Shown here in pieces: positions 1-7,171 of a stretch of DNA of 9,184 nucleotides. Within the stretch, counting starts at the first letter, position 1, and every line of letters starts with the position of its first letter. The position numbers were made by a program, and so were the translations under genes. The stretch is taken from contig JAJYJL010000229.1 of assembly GCA_021789565.1 (NCBI GenBank), forward strand, positions 1-9,184, written 5' to 3'. Below the pieces are notes generated by a model. It made no database searches. It was given only the letters and a program-made list of their open reading frames with translations, and was not told where the DNA came from. Origin of the DNA: Acidobacteriota bacterium. GTDB taxonomy: Bacteria > Acidobacteriota > Terriglobia > UBA7540.

Positions 1-652
1 AATGGTCCGCAACCTTTGCGTGGTCGCTTCCAATCACCAGCAAGTCGAGATCGCCTACGGTTTCACGGCCTCTGCGCAACGAACCTGCGGGCGTGACCTC
101 GTCCACTTCTTTCAACTCTTTCAGGTATGCGATCAGTTCCTCTGCGGTTTCATAGGTGGTGTCCAGCCGAAACCGCCCGGCAGAACGCGCGAAAGTCTCA
201 AGCGCCTTCAGAATGTTTTCTTCTGTCTTGGCGCTCACACCGGGCAAGCCATGCAACCGGCCGGCCTTCACGGCTTTCTCAAGGTCTTCGACAGTCTGGA
301 CCCCGAGTTCCCTGTAAAACAGGCGGACTTTCTGCGGGCCCACTCCCTGCAGTTCAAGAAGCTGCAGCAGGCTTCGCGGGACTTTCTTGAGCAGGTCCTG
401 GTGATAAATGCATTTGCCTGTTTCTACTAATTCTTTGATCTTGCCGGCTAGGTCTTCGCCGACGCCCGGAATTTCTGTCAGCTTGCGGCTGGGATCACGG
501 GCCAGGTCTTCAGCACGCTCGTGGAAATCCTCGAGCGAGCGCTTTGCGCGATCGTAGGCCGCGGCTTTGAAAGACCATTTCGGGTCATCCTGAAGAATCT
601 TCATCAGGTTGGCTATTTCTTCGAAGACAGCGGCGATTTCGTGGTTTTCCAT
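1..652 (-). CDS. polX: DNA polymerase X family (PolX), N-terminal part, cut by the left window edge
   Basis: This is the first 217 codons of a family X (Pol beta-like) DNA polymerase; the rest lies beyond the left edge. Family members fill short gaps in base excision repair, and bacterial PolX usually adds a C-terminal PHP exonuclease domain, giving about 570 residues; that part is not visible here. Seen in the translation: an N-terminal helical 8-kDa-like domain beginning MENHEIAAVFEEIANLMKIL; helix-hairpin-helix segments near residues 58-72 (EIPGVGEDLAGKI), 98-118 (LQGVGPQKVRLFY) and 134-148 (GLPGVSAKTEENI); and the nucleotidyltransferase signature GSLRRGRETVGDLDLLV at 190-206, in which D201 and D203 match the metal-binding Asp pair of Pol beta. 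The ATG at 652 is preceded by GAGG five bases upstream, which supports this start. It is divergent from the histidine kinase gene, and I see no functional link between them. Confidence 0.93.
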   Translation of the reverse strand, partial: MENHEIAAVFEEIANLMKILQDDPKWSFKAAAYDRAKRSLEDFHERAEDLARDPSRKLTEIPGVGEDLAGKIKELVETGKCIYHQDLLKKVPRSLLQLLELQGVGPQKVRLFYRELGVQTVEDLEKAVKAGRLHGLPGVSAKTEENILKALETFARSAGRFRLDTTYETAEELIAYLKELKEVDEVTPAGSLRRGRETVGDLDLLVIGSDHAKVADH

Positions 653-813
653 AGCGGCCTCGCTTATGTCGAAGTTCCCTGGAGTTTCGGCGAACCGATG
701 CTCTTGCCTCGGTCCGGCTTCAGCCTGTGATCGATAACCCTTCCGCTTACATTATGTTACCAGTTCTTTCCAGCGGATGTTTCCTTGAAGGGCGGCTCGG
801 TGTTAGAATCTGC
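653..813. other. Divergent intergenic region between polX and the histidine kinase gene
   Basis: This 161-bp stretch must hold the promoters of both divergent genes. On the plus strand there is an extended -10 element just before the kinase (separate entry). On the minus strand an AT-rich patch (TAACATAATG on that strand, about 750-760) could be a -10 region for polX, but no good -35 is visible. A weak 5-bp dyad, ACCGA (694-698) and TCGGT (709-713), is present and may be chance. No RNA gene or convincing ORF was seen; the plus-strand frame that stays open from 727 is discussed with the kinase start. Confidence 0.5.
785..809 (+). promoter_or_regulatory. Possible extended -10 promoter of the two-component operon
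   Basis: TGTTAGAAT at 801-809 fits an extended -10 element (TG, one base, then TAGAAT). The only -35-like hexamer, TTGAAG at 785-790, lies 13 bp upstream of TAGAAT, which is too close for a normal sigma-70 promoter; extended -10 promoters can work without a -35. Transcription would start near 814-816, at or right beside the proposed ATG, so the message would have little or no leader. This is inferred from sequence only. Confidence 0.35.
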
Positions 814-2424
814 ATGCGTAACAACATGACGCTTCGCCGGCTTGGATTACAGGGCAAAATCGTCCTTATCATCGCGGTGGCGGTTATCTCCGTCGTTGCG
901 GTCTCGACCTATATTGCCATGCTCCTCACCCGCCAACTGGTGGAGGAGGACACCTATCGCAAGGCGCTGGCGCAGGCCCGATCCATTGCGCAGCAACTTG
1001 TGGATGAGCACGCGCTTGAGAATCCACCCGTCCTGGTGCGCGCGCTTCGGCAACTGGAGCATGATTTCCCCAGCATTACCCAGGCAGATGTTTTTACTCA
1101 TGTGCCTGAGCATCGACTGGTTGCCACAACTGACCCCAAGGGGAAAGTTCTGGAGCTTGACCACACTCAGGACATTCAGAACTATAACGACTACCAGCAA
1201 GACGACTCCGACCAGATCACCATTGATACGCCCGACGGAAATTACTGGATTATGGGGACAACCATTCATCGTGACGGGCAATCGATTGCATGCCTCAACC
1301 TCAAGGTCTCGAAGCTGCACCTGAGCGTGATTACCGAACGACTGGTTCTTCGCAACCTTCTGGTGACGCTTGCTGGTCTGGCATTCCTGATGCTGGTGAT
1401 TCATGTCTTTTTCCTCCAGGGCATTCGCAAGCCCGTTAAGGAAATGATCCGGGTGATGGATTCCGCTGAAGGCAAATCTCTGCAGGCGCGTGCCCGTGTG
1501 AGAAGCCATGATGAGATCGGGCAACTGGCTGAACGCCTGAACCGCATGCTGGCGCGCGTAGAAAGCTTCAACGCGGAGCTTGGGCAAAAGGTCCAGGATG
1601 CTACTGCCGAGCTTGCGCGCCGCAATGAAGAATTGAAGCGAATCAACGAGGAGTTGTTTGAGACACAAAAGACGTTAGCGCGTTCTGAGCGTCTTGCTAT
1701 TGCTGGGCAACTGGCCGCAGGACTTGCCCACGAAATCGGGACGCCATTAAATTCAATTTCCGGTCACGTGCAACTGCTGGCACGGCAGGGAGTGGGTGGG
1801 GCCGCAGGTGCACGGCGGCTTGAAATTATCGAGCGCCAGATTGACAGTATTGTGCGCAGCGTCAAACAATTGCTTTCCTGGACCCGCCAGTTTGATCTCC
1901 GGCTGGAGAAAGTTGACGTCGCGCAGCTTCTGGAAGACTCGTTAACGCTCTCTTCTCCTGCGCTTCAACATCGGAACATTCATGTCGTGATGGACTGGGC
2001 TCGCGACTGCCCCCAGGTCTATGCCGACCCGGGGTACCTCCAGCAGGTGTTTCTGAACCTGATCAACAACAGCATGGACGCAATGCCCACTGGGGGAACG
2101 CTTACAACCCGAACCCGCTTTCCGGCTTCTGATCATGAAAAGGCATTAATGATTGAGATGGAGGATACCGGCGTCGGAATTGCGCAGGAGACGTTGAAGC
2201 GCATCTTTGAGCCGATGTTTACGACCAAGAGGCTTGGTACCGGGGCCGGCCTGGGGCTTGCCATTTCTGACCAGATTATTCGTCAGCACAAGGGTAGCAT
2301 AACTGCGGAGAGCGAACCCGGACATGGTACGCGGTTTACTATCATTCTGCCCCTGGATTGCCGTGAGCGGATTGAGGCGGAGGCCGGCACGCCCCGTATC
2401 TCCAAAGTTGAATCTCCTGCTTAG
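814..2424 (+). CDS. Membrane-bound sensor histidine kinase
   Basis: This is a sensor kinase that would autophosphorylate on a histidine and pass phosphate to the response regulator encoded 36 bp downstream. Numbered from the ATG at 814 (536 residues): transmembrane helix about 14-37; extracytoplasmic sensor about 41-177, probably a single Cache/PAS-like fold; second transmembrane helix about 179-201; HAMP linker about 202-254; coiled-coil region about 255-291; dimerisation/phosphoacceptor domain with H-box HEIGTPLNSISGH (H306); ATPase domain with N-box NLINNSMDAM (415-424), G1 DTGVGI (451-456), F-box FEPMFTTK (465-472) and G2 GTGAGLGLAI (475-484). All catalytic boxes are intact. The ligand is unknown. 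The frame is open back to 727, but the extra residues do not resemble a kinase N-terminus; ATG 826 (MTLRRLGLQ) is a fair alternative. No Shine-Dalgarno is obvious before either ATG. The resemblance is to NtrB/AtoS/ZraS-type kinases that pair with sigma-54 activators. Confidence 0.92.
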   Translation: MRNNMTLRRLGLQGKIVLIIAVAVISVVAVSTYIAMLLTRQLVEEDTYRKALAQARSIAQQLVDEHALENPPVLVRALRQLEHDFPSITQADVFTHVPEHRLVATTDPKGKVLELDHTQDIQNYNDYQQDDSDQITIDTPDGNYWIMGTTIHRDGQSIACLNLKVSKLHLSVITERLVLRNLLVTLAGLAFLMLVIHVFFLQGIRKPVKEMIRVMDSAEGKSLQARARVRSHDEIGQLAERLNRMLARVESFNAELGQKVQDATAELARRNEELKRINEELFETQKTLARSERLAIAGQLAAGLAHEIGTPLNSISGHVQLLARQGVGGAAGARRLEIIERQIDSIVRSVKQLLSWTRQFDLRLEKVDVAQLLEDSLTLSSPALQHRNIHVVMDWARDCPQVYADPGYLQQVFLNLINNSMDAMPTGGTLTTRTRFPASDHEKALMIEMEDTGVGIAQETLKRIFEPMFTTKRLGTGAGLGLAISDQIIRQHKGSITAESEPGHGTRFTIILPLDCRERIEAEAGTPRISKVESPA

Positions 2425-2460
2425 CCGATGTAGGGTGGAAGTCTGGCATTTCAGGACTTT

Positions 2461-3837
2461 ATGGGAAATCGAAACGCAAAAATCCTTGTAGTAGATGATG
2501 ATCGGGACACTCGTGATCTGCTTTCTGAGGTACTGGAATCTGAGGGCTACCAGGTGATCGCGGCTTCCGGTGCGCAGGAGGCCCTTGCGGCCGGCAAGAC
2601 GGCCCACTTCGATGTCATCCTTAGCGACATACGGCTGGGGCCGGAGCTGAACGGTTTGGATGTGCTGCGTGCGTTCAAGTCGATCCAACCGGACTCAGAA
2701 GTCATTCTGATAACGGCTTTTGGATCCATGGAAACAGCCATTGAAGCGGTCAAGGCGGGAGCGTTCGATTATCTTTCCAAGCCATTCATGATTGAAGATG
2801 TGTTGAACCGGGTTTGTCGGGCCCTTGAAAACCGCAACCTGGTGCGGGAAACGCGCAACCAGGTCCCTCCGGCTGCTGAAACCGCTCCGCTATCTTCTTT
2901 GGTGGGCCGCAGCCCCGCCATGCTTGAAGTTTACAAAAAGATTGGAATGGTTGCTGATTCACGAGCAACTGTGCTGATCACTGGTGAGAGTGGAACCGGC
3001 AAAGAACTCGTGGCGCGCGCCATACATGCCAACGGACCGAGGGCCCGGCAGCGTTTCATGGCTGTTAATTGTGGAGCGTTTACAGAATCCCTGCTGGAGT
3101 CTGAACTCTTCGGCCATGTGCGTGGCTCCTTTACCGGCGCCAGCGTAAACAAGCTCGGTATTTTTGAAGATGCCAACGGCGGTACGGTATTCCTCGATGA
3201 AGTATCAGAGATGAGTCCTGCCCTTCAGGTCAAGCTGCTTCGCACGCTGGAAGCGCAGGAAGTGCGGCCGGTGGGATCAAACCAGTCCGTTCGGATTGAC
3301 GTCCGCATGATCGCGGCTTCAAACCGAAACCTTGCGAGCCTGGTGGCTGAAGGGAAATTCCGCGAAGACCTTTTCTACCGCCTTCGAGTCATAGAGATCG
3401 ATTTGCCGCCATTACGGGAGCGCGCGGAAGATATTCCTTTGCTGGTGACCCATTTTTTGCAAAAGCTGGGCGCTGAAGCCGGGCGCACGCTGACCATTTC
3501 TCCTGAGGCGCTTTCCGCCATGGTCGCTTACGCATGGCCAGGCAATGTGCGTGAATTGCTGAACACGCTGGAGTCGATTGCAGCACTGAATCGTTCCGGA
3601 GTGATCACGCTCCAGGACCTGCCTTCCAAGCTTTGTATCGGTCGTCAAGACAACACAAGCATCGAGGCACTATTTGCCGGATTGCCGTCGCTCGAAGAGC
3701 TTGGCAGGCGTTACCTTGCCTATGTTTTGAAGGTGACTGCCTACAACAAGTCGCAGGCCGCGGACATTCTGGGGATCAGCCGCAACACCATCTATCGAAT
3801 GACCTGTCAACTGCCACCTGATGATGAAAAGCTTTAA
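2461..3837 (+). CDS. NtrC-family response regulator, sigma-54-dependent transcription activator
   Basis: This 458-residue protein has the full NtrC architecture. Receiver domain about 6-122: acidic pocket VDDD (11-14), phosphoacceptor D56 in ILSDIRLG, T85 and K107 in LSKPF. AAA+ sigma-54 interaction domain about 146-375: Walker A GESGTGKE (175-182), sigma-54-contacting loop GSFTGA (222-227), Walker [10 protein letters not shown] (240-248), arginine-finger region [11 protein letters not shown], and sensor II region WPGNVREL. A Fis-type helix-turn-helix lies at about 429-447 ([19 protein letters not shown]). Family knowledge: phosphorylation drives oligomerisation and ATP-dependent opening of sigma-54 promoters. 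The loop reads GSFTGA instead of GAFTGA; the essential Phe and Thr are kept, so activity is expected. The tail after the recognition helix, [11 protein letters not shown], differs from the common YRKLKEY ending. AGGA at 2453-2456 precedes the ATG by four bases. It is the cognate partner of the upstream kinase; targets are unknown. Confidence 0.94.
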   Translation: MGNRNAKILVVDDDRDTRDLLSEVLESEGYQVIAASGAQEALAAGKTAHFDVILSDIRLGPELNGLDVLRAFKSIQPDSEVILITAFGSMETAIEAVKAGAFDYLSKPFMIEDVLNRVCRALENRNLVRETRNQVPPAAETAPLSSLVGRSPAMLEVYKKIGMVADSRATVLITGESGTGKELVARAIHANGPRARQRFMAVNCGAFTESLLESELFGHVRGSFTGASVNKLGIFEDANGGTVFLDEVSEMSPALQVKLLRTLEAQEVRPVGSNQSVRIDVRMIAASNRNLASLVAEGKFREDLFYRLRVIEIDLPPLRERAEDIPLLVTHFLQKLGAEAGRTLTISPEALSAMVAYAWPGNVRELLNTLESIAALNRSGVITLQDLPSKLCIGRQDNTSIEALFAGLPSLEELGRRYLAYVLKVTAYNKSQAADILGISRNTIYRMTCQLPPDDEKL

Positions 3838-3880
3838 AGAAAGTAAGGAGTTCGCTTAACAGGCAGGGGATGTAAGGGGT

Positions 3881-3929
3881 TTATTCTATAACCTGTTCGA
3901 ATCATCCCTCATAGCCTTGCTTATTCTAT
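3881..3929 (+). repeat. 9-bp direct repeat TTATTCTAT, 40 bp apart, upstream of the propeller gene
   Basis: TTATTCTAT occurs exactly at 3881-3889 and again at 3921-3929, a start-to-start distance of 40 bp, or nearly four helical turns. The second copy ends just before the ribosome binding site of the next gene. Both are AT-rich against a GC-richer background. They could be paired regulator sites, alternative -10-like elements, or chance; the sequence alone does not decide. Confidence 0.5.
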
Positions 3930-3931
3930 GC

Positions 3932-3937
3932 GAGAGG
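3932..3937 (+). promoter_or_regulatory. Ribosome binding site that decides the propeller gene start
   Basis: GAGAGG lies six bases before the ATG at 3944. It supports that start over the in-frame TTG at 3917, and the protein from 3944 begins directly with a typical signal peptide. Confidence 0.7.
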
Positions 3938-3943
3938 TTTGGC

Positions 3944-6900
3944 ATGATTCGTTTGCGTCATTTCATCTTTATATTCTCTGCCGCTGCATTTGTCTTGTTG
4001 CCCGTGCTCGGGATCCAGGCGCAGCAATATCCGCAGAACATGTTCCAGGAGTTGCGCTGGCGTATGGTCGGTCCATTCCGGGGGGGCCGGACCCGGGCAG
4101 CCTGTGGAGTGCCGGGTGAGCCGAATGTGTTTTATATCGGGCAGGTTGACGGTGGAGTCTGGAAGTCGACGGACTACGGACGCACATGGCAACCCATTTT
4201 CGACAAGGAACCCACCCAGTCGATCGGCGCCATAGCAGTGGCTCCGTCGGACCCCAGAATCGTTTATGTGGCGAGCGGTGAAGGCTTGCAGAGGCCGGAC
4301 CTCTCTGTTGGTGATGGAATTTACAAGTCAACCGACGCAGGTGAGATCTGGACGCACCTTGGACTGCGCGAGAGCCAGCAGATTCCCGCGCTTGCTGTTG
4401 ACCCGCATGATCCAAATCGCCTGTTTGCCGCGGTACTTGGTCACCCTTATGGCCCAAACGCGCAACGTGGGATCTTCCGCTCGACCGATGGCGGCATGAC
4501 CTGGAAAAAAGTTCTCTACGTTAATGAGAACACCGGCGGCGATGATGTGGTTATTGACCCGGCAAACCCGAGCATTGTGTACGCGATGCTCTGGGAAGCT
4601 CGCCAGGGGCCCTGGGAGGACAACAATTCGTACGGTGGTGACGACGGCGGAATCTTCAAGTCAGCAGACGGTGGCAACACGTGGCACAAGCTAACCAAAG
4701 GCTTGCCAAAGGACCTGAATCAGGCTTACGTGGCGATCTCTCCCAGCCTGCCCAGCCGGCTTTACGCAACCGTGGCATCAAACCTGGAAGGCGATTATCA
4801 AACGGGGAATGGTCTGGGGATTTACCGCTCGGACGATGCCGGAGCAACGTGGCATCTCGCTACCACTGATCCTCGTCCGGCTTTCCGGATCGGTGGCGGC
4901 GACCTACCCGTACCAAAGGTTGATCCCAAGAACCCCGATGTCGTTTACTCCACAAGCATTGAAACCTGGAGATCTACCGACGGTGGAAAGACCTGGACGG
5001 CCATTCGAGGAGCTCCGGGTGGCGATGATTACCAGAACATCTGGATCAATCCCGACAATCCGAACATCATTCTACTGGTTTCCGATCAAGGCGCCGTGGT
5101 CACGGTCAACGGCGGAAGGACCTGGAGCTCATGGTATAACCAGCCCACGGCCCAACTCTATCACGTGATCACGACCAACACGTATCCGTACCGCGTTTGC
5201 GGCGCTCAGCAGGAGAGCGGCTCGGTGTGCATTTCAAGCCGCGGAAACGACGGCGCCATCACTTTCCGAGACTGGCATCCTGTGGGTGTCATCGAATATG
5301 GCTATGTTGCGCCTGACCCGATCGACCCCAATATTATTTACGGTGCGGGCCGCAATAAGGTCTCCAAATTCCACTGGGACACCGGCCAAGTGCAGAACGT
5401 GACGCCAATTCCCGTCACGGAGGGCAAATATCGCACGGACCGCACGGAACCCGTCATATTTTCTCCTGTTGACCCGCACCTGATGTATTACGCTGCCAAT
5501 GTTCTGTTCAAGACAACAAACGGTGGTCGTTCCTGGCAGGTCATCAGCCCTGACCTCACGCGCGAGCATCCGGGAATTCCAGCAAGCCTGGGTTCGCTCG
5601 CCGAAAAGGACGCTTACGCCCACAAAGTGCGCGGGGCGATTTACGCGATTGCGCCGTCCTTCCAGGAAGTAGACACTGTCTGGGCAGGAACCGATGATGG
5701 CCTGATCTGGGTCACGAACGATGGCGGTAAGAATTGGAAGAACGTGACGCCACCCGGCATAACGCCGTGGAAGAAAGTTACGCAACTGGCCGCGTCACAT
5801 TTTGATAACGAAACGGCATATGCAGCGGTCAGCGGCTTCCGCATTGACGATATGCATCCTTACATCTACCGAACGCATGACGGCGGCAAAACCTGGAAGC
5901 TCATCACCACCGGCTTGCCTGACAACATTCCGGTCGACACCGTGCGGGAAGACCCCATTCGCAAAGGGTTGCTCTTCGCCGGCACGGAAAGCGCCGTATG
6001 GGTATCGTTTGATGACGGAGACCACTGGCAAAGCTTGCAACTGAACCTGCCCCACACTTCCATGCGTGACCTCTGGATTCATGACAACGACCTGATCGTT
6101 GGCACGCATGGGCGCTCCATCTGGATACTGGATAACATCACGCCACTAAGGCAGATCAACGCTGAATTCGAGCATTCAACCGCGGATCTTTTCAAGCCGG
6201 CCACGGCTGTCCGCGTCCGGCGAGATACTAATACCGATACTCCGCTGCCGCCGGACGAACCGATGGGGCAGAATCCTCCGAACGGGGCTATTATTGACTA
6301 CTACCTGCAGCAGGGGGCGCGCGGCCCTGTGACACTTGAGATCCTCGACTCCGCCGGCAGGCTTGTTCGCCGCTATTCCAGCACGGACAGGCCGGGACTG
6401 AACGAGGGCCAGCTTAAGGAAGTTTTCATTCCCCTATTCTGGCTTAGGAAACCACGGGTCCTTTCCACTGCAGCAGGAATGCACCGCTGGGTCTGGGACC
6501 TGCGTTACGCGCCACCAAAGTCCGAGCACTTCTCCTATCCGATTTCAGCCGTCCCGCATGATACGCCCCGAACTCCGCAGGGCCCCCCTGTCCTGCCCGG
6601 TAAATACACCGTGCGCCTCACAGTGGACGGCCACAGTTACAGCGCTCCACTTACGGTCAAAATGGACCCGCGCGTAAGAACGCCGTTGTCGGGACTGGAG
6701 CAGGCGTTTCAAATGGAGATGCGCCTGGTTTCGATGATGGACACCAGTTACACGGCCATCGCCGAGGCGCGGGCACTCGACGCCGACCTGGCGAAGTTGT
6801 CAAAACGGGCCAACGCACCGATGGCAGCGCCAGTTGCCGCCCTCAAGAAGAAAGTTTCTGATGTGCTGAGCGCGCCTGAGTCCTCAGAAAAGTCTGCTCC

Positions 6901-7165
6901 TGCCAGGCCCACACTCGAAAGTGTCACCGGGCAGACCGCTTCACTTTATGGGCTGGTGGAAGATGTTGATGCCACCCCAACTGAGGCGCAGGCTTCAGCC
7001 GTTGAGACGCTTGAGCGCAACTTTGACAGTGTCATGAAGCAGTGGGATGAAATCAAAGCCACCGAGTTGCCCGGGCTCAATAGTCAGTTGCGAAAATCGA
7101 ACCATCCGGAGCTTTGGCTCAGGCCGCAACCACTGCCGCAAACCGAGACGAGGGATGAGGAGTAG
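3944..7165 (+). CDS. Large secreted Asp-box (BNR/sortilin Vps10-type) beta-propeller protein
   Basis: A 1073-residue exported protein of the group annotated as glycosyl hydrolase with BNR repeats or sortilin/Vps10-like. A Sec signal peptide occupies residues 1-26 (basic start MIRLRH, hydrophobic core, probable cleavage after GIQA before QQ). Eleven Asp-box motifs of the S-x-D-x-G-x-T-W type are visible at about 74, 128, 179, 239, 295, 343, 386, 523, 590, 643 and 687, for example KSTDYGRTW, RSTDGGKTW and RTHDGGKTW. They mark blades of one large or two stacked beta-propellers. A beta-sandwich-like segment follows near 793-811 (GPVTLEILDSAGRLVRRYS), then the conserved-looking MHRWVWDLRY, then a helical C-terminus (about 915-1050). 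Asp-boxes are structural, so they do not prove sialidase or other hydrolase activity; no catalytic set was identified. It probably acts in the periplasm or on the cell surface. Two cysteines, at 419 and 429, could form a disulphide. Confidence 0.9.
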   Translation: MIRLRHFIFIFSAAAFVLLPVLGIQAQQYPQNMFQELRWRMVGPFRGGRTRAACGVPGEPNVFYIGQVDGGVWKSTDYGRTWQPIFDKEPTQSIGAIAVAPSDPRIVYVASGEGLQRPDLSVGDGIYKSTDAGEIWTHLGLRESQQIPALAVDPHDPNRLFAAVLGHPYGPNAQRGIFRSTDGGMTWKKVLYVNENTGGDDVVIDPANPSIVYAMLWEARQGPWEDNNSYGGDDGGIFKSADGGNTWHKLTKGLPKDLNQAYVAISPSLPSRLYATVASNLEGDYQTGNGLGIYRSDDAGATWHLATTDPRPAFRIGGGDLPVPKVDPKNPDVVYSTSIETWRSTDGGKTWTAIRGAPGGDDYQNIWINPDNPNIILLVSDQGAVVTVNGGRTWSSWYNQPTAQLYHVITTNTYPYRVCGAQQESGSVCISSRGNDGAITFRDWHPVGVIEYGYVAPDPIDPNIIYGAGRNKVSKFHWDTGQVQNVTPIPVTEGKYRTDRTEPVIFSPVDPHLMYYAANVLFKTTNGGRSWQVISPDLTREHPGIPASLGSLAEKDAYAHKVRGAIYAIAPSFQEVDTVWAGTDDGLIWVTNDGGKNWKNVTPPGITPWKKVTQLAASHFDNETAYAAVSGFRIDDMHPYIYRTHDGGKTWKLITTGLPDNIPVDTVREDPIRKGLLFAGTESAVWVSFDDGDHWQSLQLNLPHTSMRDLWIHDNDLIVGTHGRSIWILDNITPLRQINAEFEHSTADLFKPATAVRVRRDTNTDTPLPPDEPMGQNPPNGAIIDYYLQQGARGPVTLEILDSAGRLVRRYSSTDRPGLNEGQLKEVFIPLFWLRKPRVLSTAAGMHRWVWDLRYAPPKSEHFSYPISAVPHDTPRTPQGPPVLPGKYTVRLTVDGHSYSAPLTVKMDPRVRTPLSGLEQAFQMEMRLVSMMDTSYTAIAEARALDADLAKLSKRANAPMAAPVAALKKKVSDVLSAPESSEKSAPARPTLESVTGQTASLYGLVEDVDATPTEAQASAVETLERNFDSVMKQWDEIKATELPGLNSQLRKSNHPELWLRPQPLPQTETRDEE

Positions 7166-7171
7166 CTGCGC

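Larger units (their letters stand above)
3838..3943. other. Intergenic region before the secreted propeller gene
   Basis: This is 106 bp between the regulator stop and the propeller ATG. It contains a 9-bp direct repeat (separate entry) and AT-rich patches such as TATAAC at 3887-3892, but no -35/-10 pair with normal spacing and no GG-N10-GC sigma-54 element that I could find. No hairpin followed by a T-run is visible, so read-through from the two-component operon into the propeller gene cannot be excluded. Confidence 0.45.

Noticed and set aside
2..430. Plus-strand ORF of 142 codons at the left edge
   Set aside because: It is antisense to the PolX frame, which contains the family signature GSLRRGRETVGDLDLL.
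727..813. N-terminal extension of the kinase from 727
   Set aside because: The added residues do not look like a kinase N-terminus, and the stretch overlaps the likely promoter.
847..1668. Long minus-strand ORF (273 codons) inside the kinase gene
   Set aside because: The plus-strand frame encodes a full histidine kinase; the antisense product shows no recognisable domain or ribosome binding site.
2146..2688. Minus-strand ORF spanning the kinase-regulator junction
   Set aside because: It lies across two well-supported genes on the other strand, with no domain features of its own.
3917..3943. TTG start nine codons upstream of the propeller ATG
   Set aside because: The ATG at 3944 has GAGAGG six bases upstream and begins a clean signal peptide.
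5234..5785. Minus-strand ORF of 183 codons within the propeller gene
   Set aside because: It is a shadow of the Asp-box protein frame, without a start signal or motif.
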